Assembly (NCBI GenBank): GCA_038239195.1
Contig: JBBSEZ010000406.1
Span: 1-8,935 of the forward strand
Direction: 5' to 3'
Length of the DNA stretch: 8,935 bases
Origin: JBBSEZ01 sp038239195
GTDB taxonomy: Bacteria; Planctomycetota; Planctomycetia; Gemmatales; Gemmataceae
The stretch's first letter is position 1, and each line of letters opens with the position of its first letter. Positions 1-6,200 of the stretch are shown piece after piece. Under the pieces are notes generated by a model. That model saw only the letters and a list, made by a program, of their open reading frames with translations. It did no database searches and was not told the origin of the DNA. The position numbers and the translations under genes were made by a program.

Positions 1-644
1 ACTTGCTCGACCGCAAGGTCTTACTCGACCACGTCTGCCGCAACGCCACCGAAAACGACCTTCGCCGTAACTCCGAATGCTTCCAGGCCTTACCAGCTTA
101 ACGACGTTGCCGCCCCATTACAGGGCGGCCTTCGCTTCCTCCCTCCTCCTTTACCCGCAGCCCCCTCGGCTTGCCTTGCGGCTCACTTTCCCTTGCGGGA
201 GGGCTACGGGCTTACCACGTTCCGCAGACGTAACCGAGCGGGTTAGGTCGTGTCTCTGGGCCGGTGGCGCGTCATCTGCGGCAGAGGAACGCTGAGCCTC
301 TGCACCTGGCCACATACCTTTTGGTCCAAGCCTGTCAGCAGCTTCAGGGCCCGATACGAAGGGGCCACATCTGGCTTGTCTAACATCACGGCCCTTGCGA
401 CACTTCACCTGGGTTGTGACCTTACCACTCCTTCCTGGCTCCCGACCACCTTGCTGCTGGCAGTCGCGGTTTCGGCTCACGCTTACGCCGCCAGCCCGAA
501 GGCTGAGGCCTCGTTGTCCCGCAGGCTTCGCACCCCGCCGTTGCCAGCGACGCACGCTGCGGTAGGAAACTCCTGGCAGAACAGGAGGCTGTATCAGCAA
601 CTCGCTTGCCGTACAGCAGTTACATCTGCGACCTCGTGTCGCAC
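1..644 (-). ncRNA. Group II intron 5' region (partial, runs off left edge)
   Basis: No reading frame here looks like a real protein, yet the minus strand has the look of a structured RNA: many short GC hairpins, purine-rich joints and GNRA/TTCG-like loops. Read leftward it opens with GTGCGAC at 644, matching the GUGYG 5' consensus of group II introns. A second GTGCG lies at 555-551. A local hairpin (CTCCTG, 6-nt loop, CAGGAG) lies near 575-592. The text resembles, from memory, the domain I-III leader of bacterial retrointrons that precedes the reverse transcriptase/maturase gene; that gene and the 3' splice site would be left of position 1. Plus-strand frames, including 3-101 which ends in a stop, are probably spurious shadows of the ribozyme. 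The exact 5' boundary and the intron class are not established. Confidence 0.55.
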
Positions 645-715
645 CAGCACCTGGTTAGGCCCGATGGCGTGCGCCCCAGTGCCTGAACCCCGCTGCGCCT
701 TCGCGTCGCGGCCCC

Positions 716-981
716 GCGGCCGCGGTACTTCGCCAGACATGCGGGCAGGTTGTCCGCGACCGGGGCGGGCCTGCCGAGCGCAGCCATCGCGGCTTCGACG
801 ACCGGCACGCCGCCCGCGACGAAGGTGTCGCGGGCGAGCGGCGACGTGCCCTGTTCGAGTTGTTGCGGCTCGAACAACCGCAGTGGACGCCGCGCTTGCG
901 GAACCCGTCCCACCCGCGATAAAAGGTGTCTGCTGCCGGTATCCCGTTCTGATCCTGAACGTTGGCCAATTTGATTCTCAC
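716..981 (-). pseudogene. R2K/ATP-grasp-like protein, N-terminal fragment, frameshifted and truncated
   Basis: A GTG start at 981, preceded by GAGG six nt upstream, opens a frame beginning MRIKLANVQDQNGIPAADTF and continuing through YRGWDGFRKRGVHC. Near 878-880 one base appears to be missing. The protein then continues in another frame as LFEPQQLEQGTSPLARDTFV and AGGVPVVEAAMAALGRPAPV, then ADNLPACLAKYRGR, ending at 716. Joined, the two pieces give about 88 residues with the pattern I associate with the N-terminal half of R2K-type ATP-grasp proteins: WxGF, LF-P-L, DTxVxGGVPxVxxAL, LG and a P-L--xRGR segment. The ATP-grasp catalytic half is absent. After YRGR the sequence becomes unrelated and meets the putative intron 72 nt later. 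No function is expected. The family name comes from memory of the pattern; the frame switch is directly visible. Confidence 0.6.
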
Positions 982-1034
982 GTGCCACCTCGGATGGCGT
1001 TCGCTGTCGCCACGTCGCGGCCATTTTACTAGAC

Positions 1035-1051
1035 GACTAGCCGCACTAGTC
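1035..1051. repeat. Short hairpin downstream of the lipoprotein gene
   Basis: GACTAG and CTAGTC form a perfect 6-bp stem around a CCGCA loop, 29 nt beyond the stop of the leftward lipoprotein gene. It sits where a terminator would be expected but has no T-run on either side, so an intrinsic terminator is possible, not shown. Confidence 0.3.
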
Positions 1052-1079
1052 TCGGGGCGACTCGCGGCGGTTTCGTTGC

Positions 1080-2030
1080 CTACTTCTTCTCCGCGGACTT
1101 GTCTGTCAGGGCGAAGACGTCCACGCGCCAGCTCGTGTCGGTCGGCACAAGCACGAGGGTGAACTCGGCCTTCCGCTCCTTCCCGTCGAGCGTGCCGGTG
1201 CAGAGGATTTCCTTCCCGTTCGGCGACAGCGACGTGGTGGAGATTTTGAACGACTGGAACCGCTTGGCTTCGGGGATCGGGTCATTCGATTTGTGTTGGT
1301 AATAAACGACACGATACCCGTACTCGTTCGTGTAAGTTCTGATCATAGTAACCAGTTTCCCGGTGGTGAACTTCGGGCAGTCGTCGAACTTGAGGTCGCA
1401 GAACGCCCGCAGGAACTGCTCCGCGATCTGCTTGCCGTACTTGGTGTTCTTCTCCGCCTTCGCGGTATCGGCTGGTAGCACCTTACGTAGTCCCTCCGCT
1501 TTCCAATAGGCCGTGGGTGTTCCGGAGCTCCATGTAGTGCCCTTGATCGAGGTGTTTTTCCACTTGAAGCCAGAAACGGTGCATTCCAATACGGTAACGG
1601 CCGCACCGCCCAGATCGACCGTTGGCGGGTGCGTGAACGGCTCGCCGAAATTCACGCTCCCCTCCAGGCCCACGTTGTAAGAGAACTTACCGCTTGCTAC
1701 GGCCTTCTCCAACCGCTCCTCCTTCGGCGGCGGCAGGCTCACGATGCCCGGCGCGGCCTTAGCGAACTCGAGCCGTAACCCGTTGATGTTTTCGTTCACC
1801 TTCTTCAGGTCCGCGGACAAATTCGCAGTGGCCACCTGCGATTTCTTCAGTTCCTCCAGCGACCGCTTCAGTTCGTCTTCGACCTTGACGAGGTTCGTTT
1901 TGTGAGCGGCGCTCTCGGCTTCCAGTTTCGCGAACGAAGCGTCCGCCTTCGGGTCGCTCTTGTTGCAACCGATAACGAACAGCGCGACGAGGCCCCCAAG
2001 CGGGAGCGTGAATCCGATGGTCCTGTGCAT
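1080..2030 (-). CDS. Lipoprotein with coiled coil and C-terminal NTF2-like domain (hypothetical)
   Basis: This 316-residue protein begins MHRTIGFTLPLGGLVALFVI followed by GC. The hydrophobic stretch ending in the lipobox VIGC (Cys22) marks a signal-peptidase-II substrate, so the product is probably a membrane-anchored lipoprotein. I chose the ATG at 2030 over a GTG at 2066 because it puts the signal peptide at the N-terminus; no strong Shine-Dalgarno is visible. Residues ~30-90 are charged heptad-like sequence (KLEAESAAHK, VEDELKRSLEELKKSQ), a probable coiled coil. Residues ~115-185 are beta-rich and contain FGEPFTHPPTVDL and GFKWKN, loosely recalling H-type lectin sandwiches. Residues ~200-312 (EQFLRAFCDLKFDDCP ... 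WRVDVFAL) look like a small NTF2-like alpha/beta fold. There is no operon partner: the IS91 element is upstream and the ATP-grasp fragment downstream. The ligand and role are unknown. Confidence 0.8.
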   Translation of the reverse strand: MHRTIGFTLPLGGLVALFVIGCNKSDPKADASFAKLEAESAAHKTNLVKVEDELKRSLEELKKSQVATANLSADLKKVNENINGLRLEFAKAAPGIVSLPPPKEERLEKAVASGKFSYNVGLEGSVNFGEPFTHPPTVDLGGAAVTVLECTVSGFKWKNTSIKGTTWSSGTPTAYWKAEGLRKVLPADTAKAEKNTKYGKQIAEQFLRAFCDLKFDDCPKFTTGKLVTMIRTYTNEYGYRVVYYQHKSNDPIPEAKRFQSFKISTTSLSPNGKEILCTGTLDGKERKAEFTLVLVPTDTSWRVDVFALTDKSAEKK

Positions 2031-2134
2031 GAAACACCATGAGGGGAAACGAGCGGTCGGTGCCACCTACTTGGAATGGGGAGGGGCGTCCCACGCCGGT
2101 CGCGCCGACCCTCTGCGGGGCACTCACAACGAAG

Positions 2135-2206
2135 AGTGGTCTATTCGGCGTGCCGTCCGCAACATGGCGCTTGGCGGGACCGTGGCGGCACGCCGCATAG
2201 ACCACT
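2135..2206. repeat. 72-bp inverted-repeat element (21-bp arms)
   Basis: The left arm 2135-2155 (starting AGTGGTCTATTCGG) and the right arm 2186-2206 (ending CCGCATAGACCACT) are reverse complements at 20 of 21 positions, around a 30-nt centre. The element lies between the 5' end of the lipoprotein gene and the probable end of the IS91 element. It has no T-run, which argues against an ordinary terminator. No clear target-site duplication is seen (GAAG before, GTTG after). A MITE-like or REP-like dispersed element, or a cis-regulatory hairpin in the lipoprotein leader, would all fit. The inverted repeat is certain; its nature is not. Confidence 0.8.
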
Positions 2207-2524
2207 GTTGGACGGAACCGCTTGTCCAGAACGAGGCGCTTCACTCGGGGCTTCGATTCGCCCGGGCCGCTCCTCCCTCAGCGGATTGTACTGCCGCGCG
2301 AGCCCCTTTCGCAAGCCTGTAGTTGCCTCTTTTCTCCCGCTTGCCCCCTCGCTCTGCCGGGGCGCTCGCCGATGCCCCCGACGCCTTCTTCCCTCCCTTC
2401 GCGCTCTTCCCTGCCTTGCTCGCACAACGCCTGCCGCGCCGGCCGGCGCGCACCGTCTCCGCACCCGCCGATTGCGGCTGGCTCTCGCCCCTTGCCCTGT
2501 CCGACTTGGTCCTGGCCGCCGCCG

Positions 2525-3731
2525 CTACGAACTGTCCACTTCCGCCGGCGCGTTGGCTTCCGCCGGCGCTTCGCCGACTTCTGCGAACTGCCGTGGCAGC
2601 AGTTCCACCACGACCATCACGCCCTGTCCGCACACCCGACAACGGTGCGCCTCCTCCGTCGCCGCTGGCTGCACCGCCGCCATCGCTTGCGCCGTCGTCG
2701 CCTGCGCCAGCAACTTCCGGCACTGCGACAACTTCTCTTCGCGGCCGCGGTTGGCCAGCAGCCCATAGTGGCGTATCCGCACGAAGCCGCTGGGCAAGAC
2801 GTGCTGCAAGAACCGCCGCGCGAATTCCTCCACCGGGAGCGTCATTACCTTCTGCTTGCCATTGGCGCGGTAGTCCTTCCAGGTGAACGTCACCTCGTCC
2901 TCCGAGGCGTGAATCAGCCGCTGGTTGCTCATCGCCACGCGGTAGGTGTAGCGCGCCAGATACTTCAGCACCACCTCCGGACCGGCGCTCGGCGGCTTGC
3001 TGTAGACCACCCACTCCTGCGCCGACATCGCCGCCAGCCACGCTTGCCGCGCCTGGCCATCCTGCAACCGCTCCGGTAACCGCACTTCTCCTCGCTCCAG
3101 CGCCTCGCGCAATCCCGCCAGAAACTTGCCGCGGAACAGTCGGCTGAGCGGTCGCACCGGCAAGAAGAAGCACGGCCGACACGACCGCCAGCAGGGCGAC
3201 TCATCGACCTCTCCGCGACGATTGCACGACAGACCTCCTCCCGTCGCCATGACGTGCAGGTGCGGATGCAAGCACAAGGTTTGCCCCCACGTGCAGCACC
3301 GCCGTCAGGCCCACCTGCGCTCCCAGATGCTTTGGATCGGCCGCCAACTCGCGCACTGCCTGGCTGGCCGCGTCGAACAACAGGCCGTAGACCAGCCGCG
3401 CGTTATCGCCCACCAGGACGTTGAGCTCTGCCGGCAGAGTGAACACCAGGTGGTGATACTCCACCGGGAGCAGCCATTCCGCCTCACGTTCGAGCCAGGC
3501 GGCGCGGCAGCCGGCCTGGCACTTGGGGCAGTGGCGGTTGCGGCAAGAGTTGTACGCGAACTCGCACTGCCCGCACGCCGAACATTGCTCGATACGTCCA
3601 CCCAGCCTTGGCGTGCGGCAGTTGCCCAGATCGTTCAACGCCTTCTGCTGTTCGCCGCTGTGCGCGGCGCAGCGGCCGGCTTGCGCGGCTTGGCGCAAGA
3701 TGGCTCCGATGTCGAGGGCGGAATGGTCCAC
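2525..3731 (-). pseudogene. tnpA: IS91-family HUH (Y2) transposase, disrupted by frameshift
   Basis: The first part starts at a GTG (3731): MDHSALDIGAILRQAAQAGR, a zinc-binding region with C50-x2-C53 and C68-x2-C71 (CSACG ... NRHCPKCQ), then EYHHLVFTLPAELN. After LTAVLH (codon ending 3291) the family signature WGQTLCLHPHLHVMATGGGL continues in another frame. Homologues normally read LHTWGQ, so loss of two bases from CACACGTGG to CACGTGG explains the shift. The second part carries the HUH motif (HPHLH), LSRLFRGKFLAGL, and KYLARYTYRVAMSN, whose YLARY offers the two tyrosines of a Y2 enzyme. It ends with a C-x2-C knuckle (CRVCG) and stops at 2525. With the bases restored the product would be about 402 residues, normal for the family. 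The enzyme would nick and rejoin single strands during rolling-circle transposition. Apart from the frameshift every motif is intact, so decay is recent or this is a sequencing error. Confidence 0.85.
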
Positions 3732-4591
3732 AACGAGTCCTCGGCGGCGGGCTCGCCCGGCAGAGTATCCAGTGGACTGCCGACGCGAAGCAAGTGATCT
3801 TGGCGCAGGTGGATGTAAAGCAAGGTCGTGGAGAGCTGGTTGTGTCCCAGCAGTCGCTGCAGGGTGGCCAGGTCAGTGCCGGCCTCGAGCAAGTGGGTGG
3901 CGTAGCTGTGCCGCAGCGTGTGCATGCTGGCCTTCTTGGTGATGCCGGCCGCGTGCATGGTCAGCCGGCACAGCCGTTGTACCTGGCCGATGCTGACGGG
4001 GTGGCCGGCCTTCTGTCCGGGAAACAACCAGTCGCTGGGGCGATGTCGCCGCCAGTACTCGCGCAGCCGCCCCAACAGCAGACGCGACAGCGGCACCAGG
4101 CGATCCTTGCGGCCCTTGCTGCAACGGATGTGCAGCGCCATCCGGGCCGAATCAATGTCCGCGATGCGCAGGCGGCAGACTTCCGAGACGCGCAGGCCGC
4201 AGCCGTAGGTTGTTTGCAGGATGACGGCGAAGCGGTCATCGACGTCGAAGGCAGCAGCGAGGAGGTGGGACACCTCGGCCTGGCTGAGGACGGCCGGCAG
4301 CGCCTTGGGTTTCTTGCCGAAGGGAATCATCTCCACCAAGTGGGGCCGACCGAGAGTGACGCGGTAGAGGAAGCGCAAGGCGCAGACGGTCTGGTTGAAA
4401 CGGGACCAGGAGGCCCGTTGAGCGAGGAGGTGGAGCTGATACTGTCGGACGTGCTCGGCGTCGAGAAATTCGGGCGAGCGGCCGAAGTGCCGGGCAAAGG
4501 CGGCGACGGCGGCGGCGTGGGTGGAGAGAGTGCGAGGGGCGTAATTGCGTCGTTGCAGGTCTTCGAGAAAGCGCCGGCGTAACGGAGTCAT
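3635..4591 (-). CDS. Tyrosine recombinase/integrase of the IS91-type element
   Basis: This 318-residue XerC/D-like recombinase cuts and rejoins DNA through a covalent phosphotyrosine. Residues ~1-85 form the SAM-like core-binding domain (FLEDLQRRNYAPRTLSTH ... ALRFLYRVTLGRP). The catalytic domain shows R134 (GCGLRVSEVCRL), a Lys at 159 or 162 (CSKGRKDRLVPL), H224-x-x-R227 (HTLRHSYATHLLEAG), H250 (RLLGHNQLSTT) and nucleophile Y259 (LLYIHL). The full R-K-H-R-H-Y set is present, so it should be active. I chose the ATG at 4591 because AGGGAG lies 7 nt upstream (4599-4604); a longer frame from 4645 lacks such support. The last ~32 codons, an S/P/K/R-rich tail (residues ~288-318), overlap the transposase start by 97 nt in another frame, suggesting translational coupling. 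Similar integrases sit beside IS91 transposases in other bacteria; their role in transposition is unclear. Confidence 0.92.
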   Translation of the reverse strand: MTPLRRRFLEDLQRRNYAPRTLSTHAAAVAAFARHFGRSPEFLDAEHVRQYQLHLLAQRASWSRFNQTVCALRFLYRVTLGRPHLVEMIPFGKKPKALPAVLSQAEVSHLLAAAFDVDDRFAVILQTTYGCGLRVSEVCRLRIADIDSARMALHIRCSKGRKDRLVPLSRLLLGRLREYWRRHRPSDWLFPGQKAGHPVSIGQVQRLCRLTMHAAGITKKASMHTLRHSYATHLLEAGTDLATLQRLLGHNQLSTTLLYIHLRQDHLLRVGSPLDTLPGEPAAEDSLWTIPPSTSEPSCAKPRKPAAAPRTAANSRRR

Positions 4592-4767
4592 GAAAAGGCT
4601 CCCTGGACAACGGGCGACGCCGCGCGTATAGCCAGGAAGCCCCAAGGGCGCCAGAGGAAAATCGCAGCGAAAGGAAACAAGCGCAGAGCCGGAGAACGTC
4701 GATCACAGGGGGACAGGCCGAGCCGCCAAGCCCCCCCTACCGCGAAGCGGTTTAGTTCAACTTGTTA

Positions 4768-4822
4768 TTCGAGCGCGCCAGCGCCCTAATACCCTGCTTC
4801 GAGCGCGCCGGCGCGCCCTAAT
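4768..4822. repeat. Two imperfect GC-rich direct repeats with embedded palindrome
   Basis: TTCGAGCGCGCC, then AGCG or GGCGCG, then CCCTAAT occurs twice (4768-4790 and 4798-4822) with a 30-nt period. The second copy contains the perfect palindrome GCGCGCCGGCGCGC (4803-4816). The pair lies just outside the probable integrase-side end of the IS91 element, in non-coding DNA. It could be a dispersed intergenic repeat of the host. No function is apparent. Confidence 0.7.
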
Positions 4823-5213
4823 CCCGGCACACCCGCCCCGTGGTAGTTTCAGCCCCACCTCGCGCGCCTGTCAAGCCGAATCCGCGCCGGGCCACCGGTT
4901 TTCCGTTGCACTGCCATCTGCGCGGGCGGCCACTCACTCGCGAACCCGTCCTCTCTCGATGCAAGAGCGGACTCATGGCCACCGAGCCCGTGCCCGTCGC
5001 GGCCGCGACCCGACCGTCACGCCTGCTCGACCTAGTCCGCCAGGTGGCGCGCGATCAGTTCGGGCAGGACAGCCCGGGCAACGGGCCGGGCGCGGCTGGC
5101 GGTTGCTGGGGCCGCCTCCACCGCGCCTGGGGCCTTGACGACTTCCTGTTCCGAACAAGATCAAGCCTGAGGCAGCTTCGTCTGTTGTTGGGAGTAGTAT
5201 GAGCGCAAAACTC
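4823..5213. other. Gene-poor stretch with conflicting coding-like scraps
   Basis: No complete gene can be supported here. Two scraps look protein-like but overlap on opposite strands, so at most one is real. On plus, 4976-5202 starts MATEPVPVAAATRPSRLLDL and continues VRQVARDQFGQD before turning into low-quality sequence; its first half faintly recalls the N-terminus of integron-type integrases. On minus, about 5032-5160 reads EQEVVKAPGAVEAAPATASR and ARPVARAVLPELIARHLAD before a stop, with no start codon. The stretch follows the prohead protease, where a major capsid gene would be expected, and no capsid-like sequence is seen. Both scraps have high GC3, which is uninformative in such GC-rich DNA. 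Confidence 0.4.
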
Positions 5214-6062
5214 TCAAATTCGCCCGCGCGCCCGCCCCAGCGCGTCCTTGACCGCCCGGCGCACGAGCGCATCGACGTCCACCGCCGCCACCTGCCGGCG
5301 CACGGCGCGCTCGACCTCCTCTAGCGGCGTGAACGCGACCGGGGGCGGCGCGGGGGCCACGTCGCCGAGCCGGAGGGCCGCTCGCAGCTCGGCCGGCAGT
5401 TCGAGGGCGCCTTTGGAGACGGCCTCGACGAGGGCGCACTGGTTGGCGGGCAGGGTGACGCAGGCGTACTCCAGCAACATCCACTCGTCGATGACGAGGC
5501 GGACGTCGTTCCAGCCGTGGCGCTCGGCCTCCTTGTCGTCGGGGACGTGGGCCTTGAGCGGCAGGAAGCCGATGCTCTTGCCCTGGAGCAGCCCGGCCTG
5601 GACCAGCGCAAAGGCGTTGTCGGGCAGCCACGATTCGCCGGTCGGCCAGGCGTTGGGGCGCGAGGGGTAGAGCGTCTTGGCCTTGATGCCGGTGACGCCG
5701 TCGGGCGGGGCGCCGTCCTTGACGCGGCGGCGCCACAGGCTGCGGCCGACGGGCGGGAGGTCGTAGTGATGGCCGAGGGTGACGACGGGGTTGCTCTGGA
5801 ACTGCCCATCGTTCATGCCGCGCGCCAGCACCACCTCGCCGACGCGATCGACGCACTCGGTGGAGACCCACGAGACGTCGGCGCGCTCGCCGGGGCTCAG
5901 CTCGGTCGGCGGCTTGGCGGTGAGCAAATGGCGGTATTCGTGGTCGGAGGTCCGGGGCAGCGAGCGCAGCACCGCTTCGAGGGCGCGGGCGGCGCGGTCG
6001 GTCATCGGGAAGCCCAGCGGGCCCTCGGCGGGGCCATAGGGGCGGGACGAAGGGGTGGACAT
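5214..6062 (-). CDS. HK97-family phage prohead protease
   Basis: This 282-residue protein resembles the HK97/U35 maturation protease, which is packaged in the procapsid and cleaves capsid subunits before DNA fills the head. The ATG at 6062 follows GAGG six nt upstream; a GTG at 6074 is less likely. Residues ~60-110 hold the early beta strands (VSWVSTECVDRVGEVV ... NPVVTLGHHYDLPPVGRSL). H98 or H99 is the candidate catalytic His; S163 in LLQGKSIGFLPL is the candidate Ser, matching the family's SIGF signature. D192/E193 (VIDEWMLLEYACVTLPAN) lie in the last conserved core block. The C-terminal ~50 residues are Ala/Arg/Val-rich helix (EEVERAVRRQVAA ... ALVRRAVKDALGRARGRI), possibly scaffold-like. 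The N-terminal ~50 residues are non-conserved. It follows portal by 138 nt in the usual terminase-portal-protease order, but no capsid gene follows. Confidence 0.9.
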   Translation of the reverse strand: MSTPSSRPYGPAEGPLGFPMTDRAARALEAVLRSLPRTSDHEYRHLLTAKPPTELSPGERADVSWVSTECVDRVGEVVLARGMNDGQFQSNPVVTLGHHYDLPPVGRSLWRRRVKDGAPPDGVTGIKAKTLYPSRPNAWPTGESWLPDNAFALVQAGLLQGKSIGFLPLKAHVPDDKEAERHGWNDVRLVIDEWMLLEYACVTLPANQCALVEAVSKGALELPAELRAALRLGDVAPAPPPVAFTPLEEVERAVRRQVAAVDVDALVRRAVKDALGRARGRI

Positions 6063-6125
6063 GGTTTGCCTCACGTGGGGGTGGATGGTTCGTCGTTCGG
6101 GCGATCAGGAGGAAAAAGCCTACGC

Positions 6126-6175
6126 GTAGGACGGCTCTCCTGAGCCGTCCGGACGGCTCAGGAGAGCCGTCCTAC
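6126..6175. repeat. Perfect 50-bp palindrome, nested hairpins
   Basis: From 6126 to 6175 the sequence equals its own reverse complement with no mismatch and no loop. Each half is itself a hairpin: GGACGGCTC, then TCCT or AGGA, then GAGCCGTCC, so the motif contains four copies of the 9-mer or its complement. It lies between portal and protease within a leftward phage gene set. Such DNA could extrude as a cruciform or fold as two tandem hairpins in RNA. No T-run follows it on either strand. It resembles a REP-type dispersed intergenic repeat I associate with planctomycete genomes (memory, unverified). In RNA it could reduce expression of the downstream protease. Confidence 0.95.
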
Positions 6176-6200
6176 AGGAAACGAAGTCCTGCCGGTCTAC

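Larger units (their letters stand above)
2225..4760 (-). mobile_element. IS91-family element with integrase (boundaries approximate)
   Basis: The element encodes a tyrosine recombinase (3635-4591) overlapping a broken HUH transposase (2525-3731), both leftward, an arrangement known in some IS91-family elements. This family moves by rolling circle, has no terminal inverted repeats and makes no target duplication, so ends are hard to see. The replication-origin end is expected next to CAAG or GAAC. On the minus strand a CAAG occurs at 2224-2221, so I place the left end at 2225. The right (terminus) end is only bracketed between 4592 and about 4767; a small ACCGC-GAA-GCGGT hairpin (4739-4751) and nearby GAAC/CAAG motifs (4751-4764) make the area near 4760 reasonable. 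Positions 2225-2524, downstream of the transposase, contain no supportable gene. Because the transposase is broken, this copy is probably immobile on its own. Confidence 0.7.

Noticed and set aside
3..101. Plus-strand frame ending in TAA that could be the C-terminus of a protein entering from the left
   Set aside because: Only 32 residues with no recognisable motif, and the same bases fit the continuation of the putative group II intron on the minus strand.
250..1032. Long plus-strand frame (260 residues) across the intron and the ATP-grasp fragment
   Set aside because: It crosses two unrelated segments, has Arg/Ala/Pro-rich shadow composition, and resembles spurious proteins often called over intron RNA.
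2135..2206. Intrinsic terminator
   Set aside because: Arms are long but no T-run follows on either strand, and it lies upstream, not downstream, of the lipoprotein gene.
2222..3079. Long overlapping frames on both strands across the transposase C-terminus
   Set aside because: Pro/Arg/Ala-rich shadows of the transposase; only the frame ending at 2525 carries IS91 motifs.
3608..4582. 324-residue plus-strand frame opposite the integrase
   Set aside because: Antisense shadow of a gene with all catalytic residues; no motif of its own.
4840..5202. Plus-strand frame of 120 residues as a gene
   Set aside because: Only its middle from 4976 looks protein-like and that is too short and ends in low-quality sequence, so it is kept as a finding, not a gene.
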